NCBI GenBank assembly: GCA_964383365.1
Contig: CAYLHF010000014.1
Coordinates: forward strand, 14,611-78,610
Direction: 5' to 3'
Source: CAYLHF01 sp964383365
Lineage (GTDB): Bacteria > Bacteroidota > Rhodothermia > Rhodothermales > UBA10348
Length of the DNA: 64,000 nucleotides
The position numbers were made by a program, and so were the translations under genes. Positions 56,401 to 64,000 of this stretch are shown one piece after another. The notes under the pieces were generated by a model. That model was not told the DNA's origin and searched no databases. It saw only the letters and a program-made list of their open reading frames with translations. Numbering within the stretch: position 1 is the stretch's first letter; each line of letters opens with the position of its first letter.

Positions 56401-56964
56401 CCGTCGGGACGCATCGCGGAACCCGATCGGACCGGCGAGTAACAGTATGAGGAGGGCGGCGAGTGGGACGGATGCCACTCTGGCATACTTGAATGTCGAG
56501 GCAAAAGAGGCCATCTGTTCAAATGGTACAGACTCTACCTGCTGCCCAAGTTCGTTTGCCGCAGCATCTATCCACTCGTCCGTCGACCCGGAGTGGTTTC
56601 CATCTACGAGTTGGAGCAGGTTTACCAGACGGTCTCGAACAGACGGGAATGACCGGCCGATCTCGGATGCCAGGGATATCTCACTGAATTCACCCCAGAT
56701 ACCAAAGTGATTCAATACCGGCAGAAGGCAATTCCGAAACAGCATTGTGGCGACCGTAGCAGACACCACGAAGATGATGATCGTACGGTAAACTGGTGCC
56801 AGCCACATGCCGGTCTCGATCAGGATAGCCAGCAACCAGAGTAGCATTCCGGCTGTGAAAGCGACAAAAAAACCACTCGTCGCGGCCGCGGACGTGATTT
56901 TTTTACGTGTATCCTGAAGACGGCGTCGAATTGATTCGACGAGCTGCTCGGTCTGTTCGCTCAT
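53500..56964 (-). CDS. Giant DUF4175 membrane protein with long coiled coils
   Basis: An 1154-residue protein. Near the N-terminus are two membrane segments (about 28-56 and 60-84) and another near 160-180, then a region of about 300 residues with beta-sandwich character (VLERPIVQQLQLSLNFPRY...), then from about 520 onward a very long Glu/Lys/Gln-rich coiled-coil tail with Gln-rich stretches (QQQIQRQLGQVKSQLSQMQQ). This layout fits the DUF4175 family in Bacteroidota and Alphaproteobacteria, of unknown function. A scaffold spanning the envelope is a plausible inference. Confidence 0.75.
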   Translation of the reverse strand: MSEQTEQLVESIRRRLQDTRKKITSAAATSGFFVAFTAGMLLWLLAILIETGMWLAPVYRTIIIFVVSATVATMLFRNCLLPVLNHFGIWGEFSEISLASEIGRSFPSVRDRLVNLLQLVDGNHSGSTDEWIDAAANELGQQVESVPFEQMASFASTFKYARVASVPLAALLILLLAGPIGFRDASRRLSSPLQAFHRPAPFSLLVFPGAADVIRGDSLVVSAVTSGIEPPGALDVEFRYSSEERSQLVEMAKDGVDEFSSTFSNIRQSFEYRAIRDDVSSDWFGVTVLERPIVQQLQLSLNFPRYTRIPDRQLPPDIGDVSAIKGTQVRVEMNIGGALADSTVLVFASGGVVPVPMDGSTANGKFTVAHDDHYRIKLRSVDGIGNRAPIDYAVESLLDEMPAISIVSPDPKTDLTESATIDIRYRITDDFGFSSLRLYFRRAESRFGEVQESFSSLQIPLDRSRVLDREDTITWILNAEARLDPVPGDVIEYYLTVRDNDTISGPKESSSSVYLLRLPSLADQYEAVDTAEDTATDKLESILDEAKSVQDVFDELQKNLREKPEPEWQDKRKLEQLKNEQTQLEHSVDDLGKHVEELADELENNDLVTPETLDLFEQLEEVIEDVNSPDLMEALDTLQESMEQMDLGEMNRAMEEFEFDEKMYQERLQRTLDIFKQVQVQKDLDEATRRIEDLERIEASLGEKTEDLKNNPDKPDNRQNPEKADGDNKQNLTDENKLARQQQQASEDMKGLEEKLEEIRERMEDVKRAPAEKMQDIAEDTEDMEIPRQMSENAEQIQERKFDNAQKGQQQIQRQLGQVKSQLSQMQQNMQGQQLQINTAGLRSILEDILTLSVDQEALRLKTSLQTAESPALRSLAQDQVDLSEGLTVVADSLQRMAREIPQMGREVQKYTGKSLKSMEEATAALADRVVRKAAGHQMASMTFLNELAVVLSELLNQMMSGQGSGSGNMSMQQLMDQLQNLGQQQQQLNDQIQQLLNDAQGNRLTQDMTERLRQMGGQQEQIRRQIKQLSRDRTARNKLMGDLNRIAEQMLESIQDLQENRVSRRTVQRQQQILTRMLEATKSLQERGKDKKRKSETGTDLVRPGPGALSPTERLDLLRRDLFKALESGYSPDYERLIRQYFDLLQQKSTSGN

Positions 56965-57149
56965 TTCTGATTGGAGGAGATTGGGCGACGTGTACCTGAA
57001 TGGGCCATAGATGGTTTCATAGCCATGTTTTACTGACCCTGAATCAGCGGGAAAAGAAAACAGTTATCGCGGCGGATTCATGTCTCCCGGATTCCGGGCC
57101 GTATGTATCTTGGAACGGACGAAGGAGACGTAATCTCAACTCAGAAAGA

Positions 57150-58409
57150 ATGATATCGATAATACTTGGAGGCGGGGCTGGAACGAGACTGTTTCCCCTG
57201 ACGCATCGACGTAGCAAACCGGCTGTTCCTCTGGCCGGGAAATACCGGCTGATTGATGTGCCGCTGTCGAACAGCATTAATTCCGGTGTAAACAGGATCT
57301 TTGTTCTGACGCAATTCAATTCCGCCAGTCTGAACCGGCATATTGCACAGACGTATCGATTTGATCGGTTCCGGGATGGTTTCGTGAATATTCTCGCGGC
57401 CGAGCAGACCCCTGTATCCAAGGAGTGGTTTCAGGGAACGGCGGATGCGGTACGACAGAGTACTCCACATCTTACCCCTTATCGATACGATCATGTTCTG
57501 ATACTCTCCGGCGATCAGTTGTACACGATGGACTATCGTCGAATGCTCGAACATCACCTCAGTCACAAAGCGGATGTTACGATCGCGACAATCCCGGTCA
57601 ACGCGTCGGATGCCCCTGAATTCGGAATTCTGAAGACAGATTCGAATAGTCGAATCTCGGAATTTTACGAAAAGCCGTCACCGAATAACCTGGATGGCCT
57701 TGAATCTCCGGTCAGTGAATCGATGTCCTCAGACGGGAGGGTGTATCTCGCCTCGATGGGGATCTATATTTTTTCGAAAGGGGTGCTGCAGGCCCTGCTC
57801 GATGATAATGCCGACGCGGTCGATTTTGGAAAACAGATAATCCCGAACTCCATCAATTCGAGAACTGTCGTCAGTTATCCGTTTCATGGCTACTGGAGTG
57901 ATATCGGAACGATAAAATCATTCTATGACGCCAACCTGATGCTGGGCCGACAACGACCGGAATTCAATATTTATAATCCACGGATGCCGCTGTATACGAA
58001 TGCCCGGATGCTTCCTCCGGCAAAGATCGAGGCTTCGCATATCGACTCGTCCCTGATCGCTGAGGCATCGGTTATTGTCAATTCAAAAGTATCGGAGTCA
58101 GTGATTGGACTCCGGTCGTATATCGGAAGAGGTAGTCTCGTAGAGCAGACAGTCATGATGGGCTCAGACTATTTTCCGTGGCACGATCCACTGGTCCGCC
58201 CGACAGTAGATGGACCGGATCGTCCAGGTATTGGGGCTGGTTCTATTATCCGTGGGGCGATCATTGATCGGAATGTGAGTATAGGAGAGGGGTGCTCACT
58301 GACGAATGATCAACGCGTCCAGAATGCCGACGGCAACAACTATCATATTCGCGACGGTGTCATTGTAGTCCCGAAAAATGCAACGATCCCTGCCGGTACC
58401 GTGATATGA
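57150..58409 (+). CDS. glgC: Glucose-1-phosphate adenylyltransferase
   Basis: GlgC makes ADP-glucose from glucose-1-phosphate and ATP, the committed step of bacterial glycogen synthesis. From ATG 57150 it has 419 residues, beginning MISIILGGGAGTRLFPLT as in the family; an in-frame start at 57000 adds unrelated residues. Motifs: KPAVPLAGKYRLIDVPLSN, QGTADAVRQ, ILSGDQLYTMDY, GYWSDIGTIKSFYDANL, and a C-terminal left-handed beta-helix. No complete glycogen synthase or branching enzyme is nearby; the GT5-like gene upstream is not a substitute. It overlaps a TonB receptor gene by 4 bases. Confidence 0.94.
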   Translation: MISIILGGGAGTRLFPLTHRRSKPAVPLAGKYRLIDVPLSNSINSGVNRIFVLTQFNSASLNRHIAQTYRFDRFRDGFVNILAAEQTPVSKEWFQGTADAVRQSTPHLTPYRYDHVLILSGDQLYTMDYRRMLEHHLSHKADVTIATIPVNASDAPEFGILKTDSNSRISEFYEKPSPNNLDGLESPVSESMSSDGRVYLASMGIYIFSKGVLQALLDDNADAVDFGKQIIPNSINSRTVVSYPFHGYWSDIGTIKSFYDANLMLGRQRPEFNIYNPRMPLYTNARMLPPAKIEASHIDSSLIAEASVIVNSKVSESVIGLRSYIGRGSLVEQTVMMGSDYFPWHDPLVRPTVDGPDRPGIGAGSIIRGAIIDRNVSIGEGCSLTNDQRVQNADGNNYHIRDGVIVVPKNATIPAGTVI

Positions 58410-60430
58410 TGTCATCTGGCTACCGCCGATTGTTAGTTATCGTAGTGTCGCTTTTTTGGACAGGTATGCTCCGTGCTCAATCCGGGTCATCTAGAACCGA
58501 CTCACTCCGTTCCTATGAACTGTCAGAAATCGTTGTAGGAGGAGATACTGTACCGGTCCGCAGTGTATCTGGAGTACGCCGTGTTTCACTCGCTTCAATC
58601 GTGAGGCAGGACGCTCACTCGGCAGCAGACCTGGTGCGACTTCTGCCGTCGGCTCATCTCCAGGTGAACTCCCGAGGCGAGACCCTTATATATTTTCGCG
58701 GAGGATCCGAACGACAGGTCTCCGTCTTTTTCGACGGGGCCTTGTTGAACATTCCATGGGATAACAGAATTGACATCAGTTCACTCCCTGTCGGTATGCT
58801 GGGCGGGGTGGAAGTATCGCAGGGAGTCCCCTCGGTCGTTTATGGAACGAATGTCGTTGGGGGGGCGGTCAACCTGCAGTCCCGCATGCTCTCGCACGAT
58901 GGAAAACTTTCAGAAATCACCGGAGAGGTAGGGTCCGAGAGTACCGCAGCCGTTCGGGGTCAGTACATTCATCGGGGAGGAGAGTGGACATTTTTATCCT
59001 CCGCTAGCCTGTTCAGTAGTGACGGTTTTTCTCTTCCCGCCGGGGGGCGTCTGCCATTTGGTCAGCCGGATTCGAACATCAGAACAAATACCGATCGGAC
59101 GCTTCAAAATGCTTTTGTCAGAGTCGGACGGCATACGACGAGCGGTGGTGTATACGGTTTTTCGATGCTCCATATCAATGGCACGCGGGGAGTAGCTCCT
59201 GAAGGCCATCTTGATCCTACGATAGATCGCGTTCGATATTGGCGTTATCCGTTGTGGCGCAACACAATGTGGATAGGAAATGCGGAATCGGTCCTGGGAG
59301 TTTTGGGAAGCGTCCGGGCTACAGGTTGGATCGGACGGTTCAGCCAGCATATCGTTCAGTACGAAGGTCCGACGTATGAAACTCCGGTCGAAAAAGAAGA
59401 GGACCAGGATACCACCATAGGCGCCAGAATCATTTCCAGCACCAGACCCGGACCGGGAGTGCTGCATGTATCGATCAATTTATTGGCGTCGACTCACGAC
59501 CAGAGCGATTTCCAGACAAGCAGCACGGTGGGGGAGCCGGTGAGGAATACACTGGTTTACCGGCAGCGAACTCTTTCGCTGGGTGCGGAATATATGCTAT
59601 CAGATCTCGGAAGATGGACGGTGCTCGTCGGTGCAAGTCTCGATAGAAATGCGACGCCTGACACCGGAGACAAACCGTCTCGAGGGGTCATGACGGATTA
59701 TTCGGTTACGTCGGGTCTGGATTATCGTCTCAGTGATTCAAATTCAATCCGGATTTCTTCCGGGAGAAAAGTCCGATTCCCAACCATGAGAGAGCTCTTC
59801 GGGGATGCTCTGAAGCGATTTCAGGTTAATCCGGACCTGGTACCCGAGTCATCCTGGATCGGCGAGTTGGCATTCGAACAGTACCACGGACCGGTAACGG
59901 GTATACTGACCACGTTTTTCCGCAGAACGTACCATACGATAGATCAGGAAAATATCGTCGTGAACGGTGTACGAAAACGCAGACGGATTAATCTTTCCGG
60001 AAGCCGCGTATTTGGCGTGGAAGCGGTCGGTACGACGCGATTATCTTCACGCGTAAAACTTGAGGCCATGCTAACATGGCTTAAAGCAGATGCGTTTACA
60101 GGCAATAAAACCTCTCGTCTGGTAGAGAAACCAGATGTTCTGGGGACGTTTTCGGTTGATGCGAGCACCCGATTCGGCGCTACACTGCTTGCTTCGGCTG
60201 TCTACACCGGCCATGCCTGGGCGCTTTCACCGGACGATTCGTTGAAGAGACTCCCCAATTCCGTCGTCCTCAATGCCCGCCTGTCGATTCGAAAATATGC
60301 GAGTCGAAATGGCCTTTTTACGGAATTCTATGCTGGGGTCAATAACCTTCTTGACCGGCTAACGTTGCCTCAGTTGGGTCTTCCTGGTGTTGGAAGGACC
60401 TACCGTTTTGGAATCAGCCTTTCATTCTGA
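58406..60430 (+). CDS. TonB-dependent receptor, BtuB-like length
   Basis: A 674-residue outer-membrane receptor: signal peptide (about 1-25), a short N-terminal strand ELSEIVVGG, a plug domain (RQDAHSAADLVRLLPSAHLQVNSRGETLIYFRGG...VVYGTNVVGGAVNLQS) and a beta-barrel ending YRFGISLSF with the terminal Phe that BAM recognises. It lacks the carboxypeptidase-like domain of the other receptor. Its ATG overlaps the glgC stop (ATGA), an unusual pairing, so glgC and this receptor are probably cotranslated. Cobalamin or siderophore is possible; the ligand is unknown and no riboswitch is present. Confidence 0.85.
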   Translation: MMSSGYRRLLVIVVSLFWTGMLRAQSGSSRTDSLRSYELSEIVVGGDTVPVRSVSGVRRVSLASIVRQDAHSAADLVRLLPSAHLQVNSRGETLIYFRGGSERQVSVFFDGALLNIPWDNRIDISSLPVGMLGGVEVSQGVPSVVYGTNVVGGAVNLQSRMLSHDGKLSEITGEVGSESTAAVRGQYIHRGGEWTFLSSASLFSSDGFSLPAGGRLPFGQPDSNIRTNTDRTLQNAFVRVGRHTTSGGVYGFSMLHINGTRGVAPEGHLDPTIDRVRYWRYPLWRNTMWIGNAESVLGVLGSVRATGWIGRFSQHIVQYEGPTYETPVEKEEDQDTTIGARIISSTRPGPGVLHVSINLLASTHDQSDFQTSSTVGEPVRNTLVYRQRTLSLGAEYMLSDLGRWTVLVGASLDRNATPDTGDKPSRGVMTDYSVTSGLDYRLSDSNSIRISSGRKVRFPTMRELFGDALKRFQVNPDLVPESSWIGELAFEQYHGPVTGILTTFFRRTYHTIDQENIVVNGVRKRRRINLSGSRVFGVEAVGTTRLSSRVKLEAMLTWLKADAFTGNKTSRLVEKPDVLGTFSVDASTRFGATLLASAVYTGHAWALSPDDSLKRLPNSVVLNARLSIRKYASRNGLFTEFYAGVNNLLDRLTLPQLGLPGVGRTYRFGISLSF

Positions 60431-60721
60431 CGACTCTGAATCCGCATAGTAACTGTGTGCTACCGGAGGGGCTGCAAACCACTCGCGCGTCTGGCTCCAG
60501 GTATTGAGAAAGAGTCGACTCTCTCGATACAGGTTGAGTTGTTTTTCAGTTGTCCAGTGGCTGAGTGTAGTAACAATATGCGGATAGCGAGCGTCGTAGA
60601 GCAACTCGAGATGGGTGCAGCCTTCGAAAGACCGAATCTTCGGCGAAACGTGCGAAAACATGCTTTTGAAATCTTCCAGTTTCGCAGGTTGAAGAGTCAT
60701 TCGAACGATTCGTACGAGCAT
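60422..60721 (-). CDS. ABM-fold (antibiotic biosynthesis monooxygenase-like) small protein
   Basis: A 99-residue protein from ATG 60721, beginning MLVRIVRMTLQPAKLEDFKSMF and containing IRSFEGCTHLELLYDA and SHWTTEKQLNLYRESRLF, the pattern of the ferredoxin-like ABM fold found in monooxygenases and heme-degrading enzymes. Stand-alone copies are common and usually of unknown role. A Met at 60751 would overlap the pyrF stop; the shorter start fits the family. It follows pyrF by 4 bases, and its 3' end overlaps the TonB-receptor stop by 9 bases. Confidence 0.75.
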   Translation of the reverse strand: MLVRIVRMTLQPAKLEDFKSMFSHVSPKIRSFEGCTHLELLYDARYPHIVTTLSHWTTEKQLNLYRESRLFLNTWSQTREWFAAPPVAHSYYADSESSE

Positions 60722-60725
60722 GGGG

Positions 60726-61559
60726 TCACGTGGGCGTATGTGCAGAAGCATTTCGTAAGAGGTCCAGAAGGTCGGTTGCGGCTATTCGCGATTCCTCTGC
60801 GAAGTGGGTACCGGTTCCTGCGTAGAGGATTCCTCTGCTGCTGTTGATGAGTACCCGGCCGGGCACTCCACGGGCGAGAACGGCTGCAGGATCGCCTCCC
60901 TGAGCACCAACACCAGGAACGAGTAACGGAACATCAGGATGGTTCCCTGCAATTGCAGCGAGTGCATTAATGTCCGTCGCACCGACAACGAAGCCGATGT
61001 CGCCTTTCGATCGCGCGCACCAGCGTTGGGCTTCTCTGGCTACGTGCATGTATAAAGGAAGACCATCGACCGACAGTTCCTGAAAATCCGATCCACCTGG
61101 ATTTGACGTACGGACCAGCACGAAGACCCCTTTCCCCTCGTAATCCAGGAACGGAAACACAGAGTCACCGCCCATATACGGAGAGACAGTTACGGCATCG
61201 AATCCGAGATGGGTAAAGACAGACTCGGCATAAAACCGGGCCGAATTCCCGATATCACCTCGTTTTGCATCTGCTATGGTTACGACGCCATCCGGAATGC
61301 GTCGAATCAGGCGTTCCAGGAGCGACCATCCGCCATCGCCCAGTATCTCGAAAAATGCCAGGTTCAGTTTGTAGGACGCGACCAGGTCATGCGTCGAGTC
61401 GATTATTGCGGAGAGAAAATATTCGGTCCGTGCGATCGGCTCTAAAGAGGGTCCGCATGATGACGGCAACCGGGCCGGATCGGGATCCAGTCCGATGCAT
61501 AGGGGGGAGTCCCGGACCAGGATGGCTTCTAAAAGTCGAGACGAAAAAGAGTCTTTCAC
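60726..61559 (-). CDS. pyrF: Orotidine 5'-phosphate decarboxylase (type 2)
   Basis: PyrF converts OMP to UMP. The 277-residue length and the motif IADAKRGDIGNSARFYAES identify the type 2 sub-group, with LCIGLDPDPARLP at the start, PYMGGDSVFPFL, and VPGVGAQGGDPAAVL near the phosphate site. The start is GTG at 61557-61559. Followed after 4 bases by the ABM-fold gene. Confidence 0.95.
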   Translation of the reverse strand: MKDSFSSRLLEAILVRDSPLCIGLDPDPARLPSSCGPSLEPIARTEYFLSAIIDSTHDLVASYKLNLAFFEILGDGGWSLLERLIRRIPDGVVTIADAKRGDIGNSARFYAESVFTHLGFDAVTVSPYMGGDSVFPFLDYEGKGVFVLVRTSNPGGSDFQELSVDGLPLYMHVAREAQRWCARSKGDIGFVVGATDINALAAIAGNHPDVPLLVPGVGAQGGDPAAVLARGVPGRVLINSSRGILYAGTGTHFAEESRIAATDLLDLLRNASAHTPT

Positions 61560-61777
61560 GGGAAATTAAATAAGTATGAGAGGGCAAAAAACCGTCCGTA
61601 TCCGGCGCGATGGAGCAAAACTGGACGTGTGACTCGTCGAAGGGGGAAATAGGCCCCCGGGCACATCCAAATGTACGGAACTCCGTAATCCGTCCTTCAT
61701 TTAGGATACCCAATACGAACGGACTCCGGGCACGTCCTGCAGTCCAATTTATAATAGATCGCTCACGAGGAGTAATT

Positions 61778-63841
61778 ATGAGTCTCGAAAGTCTGAAACT
61801 GAAAAACGTTTCGGCTCGCGACCAGAAGATGATTCAGGATATCGATCGGATGATCGGACCTGAACCAGAGGAATTAGGTTTTGCAAAGAACCTGTTCTGG
61901 GGTCGATTACGGGAAGACCTGGCTTTTCCGTATCCAACAGAGTCGAAAGAGGAACGAATTAAATGTGATGTGCTTCTGGCTGAACTGGAGGCGTATCTGA
62001 AGAATGAACATCCATCGATATTGATCGATCAAGAGGAACGAATTCCTCAATGGTGTATCGATCGTCTGTTTGAAATCGGTGTCATGGGAATGACCGTTCC
62101 TGAAGAGTACGATGGACTCGGGCTCGGGATCACGAGTTACAATCGGGCGCTCGAAATGATAGGAGCGTATTGTGGGTCGACGGCCGTGATGGTGTCAGCG
62201 CATCAGTCCATCGGATGCAAGGCGATCATGTTATTCGGTACACCAGAGCAAAAAAAAGAATTTCTCCCCAACGTTGCTCGAAAGTATCTGTCCGCCTTCT
62301 GTCTGTCTGAGCCCAATGTAGGATCAGATGCCGCAGGTCAGGAAACGCGATGCGAACTGTCTGAAGACGGTTCGTATTTCATTCTCAATGGAGAGAAAAA
62401 GTGGAGTACATCGGCAGCCATGAGCGGGATGTTTACCGTAATGGCGAATCAGATGATCGTGGACGAAAAAACGTCCAAGGAGCGCAAGGTTGTTACGGCG
62501 TTGATCTGTACGCCAGATATGGAAGGCGTTGAGATATTTGAGAAAAACAGGAGCAAAGCGGGTATCAGGGGTACGTGGCAGGGCCGAATTCGCTTTACGG
62601 ACGTACGGGTTCCACGTCAGAGAGTACTCCACAAGGAGGGTAAGGGGCTTCACGTCGCCCTGACCTGTCTCAATTATGGACGTTGTACGTTGTCAGCTGG
62701 CGTAACGGGTGGAGCCGTACGGGCCATGAATCAGAGCATCAAATGGGTTCAGACCAGGCATCAATTTGATCGCCCATTGGCCGATTTTGAACTGGTTCAG
62801 ATGCGGATCGCGCGAATGGCTGCGTTTACCTACGCATCGCAGGCGGTCCTCTACATGATGACAGGAATGCTGGATCGGGGTGACACCGATATCATGGTGG
62901 AGACCGCGATTACGAAAGTGCTCTGTTCGGAATTGGGGTGGGAAGTCATCGATGATGCTCTTGAGATCATGGGTGGCGAAGGGTTTGTGACGGAAAACGA
63001 GATGGAGCGAGTCTGGAGGGACAACCGGATCCACCGAATAGTGGAAGGTTCGAACGAAGTAATGCAGCCATTCATTTTCGCCTACGGTGGTAAACAACTC
63101 GCCGAACAGATGATGGGAGTTCAAGAGGCGGTAGCCTGGAATAGATCGGATACCATCGCGGAAAATATCGGTCGCATCGGTTCCAAGGTGTTCAGCCCGA
63201 AAATGGTCCGGTACGCCGTTCCTCTTGCCGCCCAGTTGTTTCTGGGAATGAAACAGTCACAACCTGTCATCAAGGGGGTTCATCCTCTTTTGGAGACCCA
63301 TGCAGGACGTTTGTCGCAACTTATCAGAGACCATTCTCACGCGTTCAAACTCGCCAGCAAGTGGTACAAGGAAGATATTGTTACACGCCAGGCCGTTCAA
63401 GCTCGGCTTGCTGACAGTGCTATTTATCTTTTTGCGTTGACTGCGAGTCTTTCCAGGATGGACAGTCAGATCAGAGCCGGAGATCATGGAACCGAATTTC
63501 AGCGGGACAAGACTGCCTTCGAACATGCGTTTGATCTCCTCGAGCAACGCATTCACGATCGATTCAGATCGCTCCGGACCAATGCGGATTCTTCTATGGC
63601 ACGCGCTTCAGAGGCGGCACGACGTCATAACGATACGCTGGCGGACGAAGACTACTACATCCATGAATCGTCGCCGACGGCAGCTGGAAAAGGCAAAACG
63701 ATTCAACGCTCACATATCAAGCAATTTCCGGGGAGTCCCAACCGGGCCTCCCATGGTGACGGACATGTATCTGAACCGAATCTGAAAACCGGAACCATAA
63801 CCAAGAAAAAAAGGAAGCCAGAGGCAGATTCAACCGCCTGA
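61778..63841 (+). CDS. Long acyl-CoA dehydrogenase with extended C-terminal region
   Basis: A 687-residue protein whose first ~450 residues are an acyl-CoA dehydrogenase (MTVPEEYDGLGLGITSYNRALEMIG, FCLSEPNVGSDAAGQETRC, NGEKKWSTSAAMSGMFTVMANQ, FEIMGGEGFV-type segment, VEGSNEVMQP near residue 423). A further ~150 residues form a helical domain as in VLCAD/ACAD9-type enzymes, and the last ~70 are basic and probably disordered (GKTIQRSHIKQF, ITKKKRKPE). GAGGAG at 61767-61772 supports ATG 61778; the open frame from 61610 is upstream sequence. Long-chain acyl-CoA oxidation is inferred. Confidence 0.88.
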   Translation: MSLESLKLKNVSARDQKMIQDIDRMIGPEPEELGFAKNLFWGRLREDLAFPYPTESKEERIKCDVLLAELEAYLKNEHPSILIDQEERIPQWCIDRLFEIGVMGMTVPEEYDGLGLGITSYNRALEMIGAYCGSTAVMVSAHQSIGCKAIMLFGTPEQKKEFLPNVARKYLSAFCLSEPNVGSDAAGQETRCELSEDGSYFILNGEKKWSTSAAMSGMFTVMANQMIVDEKTSKERKVVTALICTPDMEGVEIFEKNRSKAGIRGTWQGRIRFTDVRVPRQRVLHKEGKGLHVALTCLNYGRCTLSAGVTGGAVRAMNQSIKWVQTRHQFDRPLADFELVQMRIARMAAFTYASQAVLYMMTGMLDRGDTDIMVETAITKVLCSELGWEVIDDALEIMGGEGFVTENEMERVWRDNRIHRIVEGSNEVMQPFIFAYGGKQLAEQMMGVQEAVAWNRSDTIAENIGRIGSKVFSPKMVRYAVPLAAQLFLGMKQSQPVIKGVHPLLETHAGRLSQLIRDHSHAFKLASKWYKEDIVTRQAVQARLADSAIYLFALTASLSRMDSQIRAGDHGTEFQRDKTAFEHAFDLLEQRIHDRFRSLRTNADSSMARASEAARRHNDTLADEDYYIHESSPTAAGKGKTIQRSHIKQFPGSPNRASHGDGHVSEPNLKTGTITKKKRKPEADSTA

Positions 63842-63878
63842 AAGGGCTTCGTGCGGCGTTCCGGGTAGATAGGTTGTG

Positions 63879-63922
63879 TGGTGGGCCATGCTCCGTGGAG
63901 CATGGCCCACCATTGATTTTCT
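63879..63922 (+). terminator. Strong rho-independent terminator
   Basis: TGGTGGGCCATGCTCC (63879-63894) pairs perfectly with GGAGCATGGCCCACCA (63897-63912), a 16-bp stem, followed by TTGATTTTCT. It lies 38 bases after the acyl-CoA dehydrogenase stop and 35 bases beyond the minus-strand gene end, so it may stop both, though the T-tract favours the plus strand. Confidence 0.85.
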
Positions 63923-63946
63923 GTCGATTCCAGCTGCTCCGTCGGC

Positions 63947-64000
63947 TCATCGGAGAACAGTCATCTGTCTCGACTGGACCTCCGTACCAGAGCGTATCTG
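63947..64000 (-). CDS. 3' end of a minus-strand gene with T9SS-like C-terminal sorting tail
   Basis: The minus strand entering the window reads QIRSGTEVQSRQMTVLR and stops with TGA at 63947-63949. The ending resembles type IX secretion type A sorting domains, which typically finish with a strand pair and a short basic/hydrophobic end such as ...VQTRKMVLLR. Only 17 residues are visible, so both the gene and the family are inferred; the rest lies outside the window. Confidence 0.45.
   Translation of the reverse strand, partial: QIRSGTEVQSRQMTVLR

Overview
The window looks like a chromosomal piece of a Gram-negative bacterium of the Bacteroidota/Rhodothermota group (Rhodothermales/Balneolales-like), probably from an assembled draft or metagenome bin, because it carries an exact 100-N gap. 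The placement is inferred from several independent signs: a GWxTD-domain protein, TonB-dependent receptors, a truncated GT5 'glycogen synthase-like' protein next to a DUF4270-type lipoprotein, LptD and an LptF/G permease, a C-terminal tail resembling a type IX secretion sorting signal, and a promoter before ffh that fits the Bacteroidota TTTG/TAnnTTTG pattern. No rRNA, tRNA, CRISPR array, prophage or insertion sequence was seen. The content is dense core metabolism and cell-envelope genes. || Layout. 1-4.2 kb: 3' part of purD, an NHL-repeat exported protein, adk and an M16-peptidase-like protein without its zinc motif. 4.2-6.1 kb: minus-strand PspC pair and 5-formyl-THF cyclo-ligase, then a frameshifted small gene. 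6.1-10.7 kb: translation cluster ffh, rpsP (gap inside an Ala-rich tail), rimM, trmD, rplS, smpB. 10.8-16.7 kb: TonB receptor, lipoprotein and GWxTD protein. 16.7-23.3 kb, minus: ftsK-purK-purE, gcvT, tyrA-like. 23.4-26.4 kb, plus: glutaryl-CoA dehydrogenase-like, two small membrane proteins, rsgA. 26.4-36.7 kb: topA (minus), ppdK and two small paralogues (plus), lon and a hybrid histidine kinase (minus). 36.9-42.1 kb: cystathionine beta-synthase, DUF3467, LptF/G (minus), sucC, an orphan ABC ATPase. 42.1-52.7 kb, minus: a long collinear run from the GT5-like gene through DUF4270 lipoprotein, outer-membrane protein, TPR protein, enolase, FtsB-like, ROK kinase and LptD to a BON protein. 53-61.6 kb: DCC protein, giant DUF4175 protein, glgC coupled to a TonB receptor, a small monooxygenase-fold protein and pyrF. 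61.8-64 kb: a long acyl-CoA dehydrogenase, a strong terminator, and the 3' tip of a minus-strand gene with a T9SS-like tail. || How the genes fit together. Purine (purD, purE, purK, adk) and pyrimidine (pyrF) synthesis, glycine/one-carbon metabolism (gcvT, formyl-THF cyclo-ligase), tyrosine and sulfur amino acids, sugar phosphorylation and lower glycolysis (ROK kinase, enolase, ppdK), TCA cycle (sucC), acyl-CoA oxidation and ADP-glucose synthesis (glgC) are represented. LptD and LptF/G show outer-membrane LPS transport; the receptors, lipoproteins and TPR/GWxTD proteins show a Bacteroidota-style envelope. No clearly new defence or mobile system was found. The items most worth a second look are the GT5-N/DUF4270/OMP/TPR block, the DUF4175 coiled-coil protein, the non-catalytic M16 protein, and the single-base frameshift near 5.9 kb.
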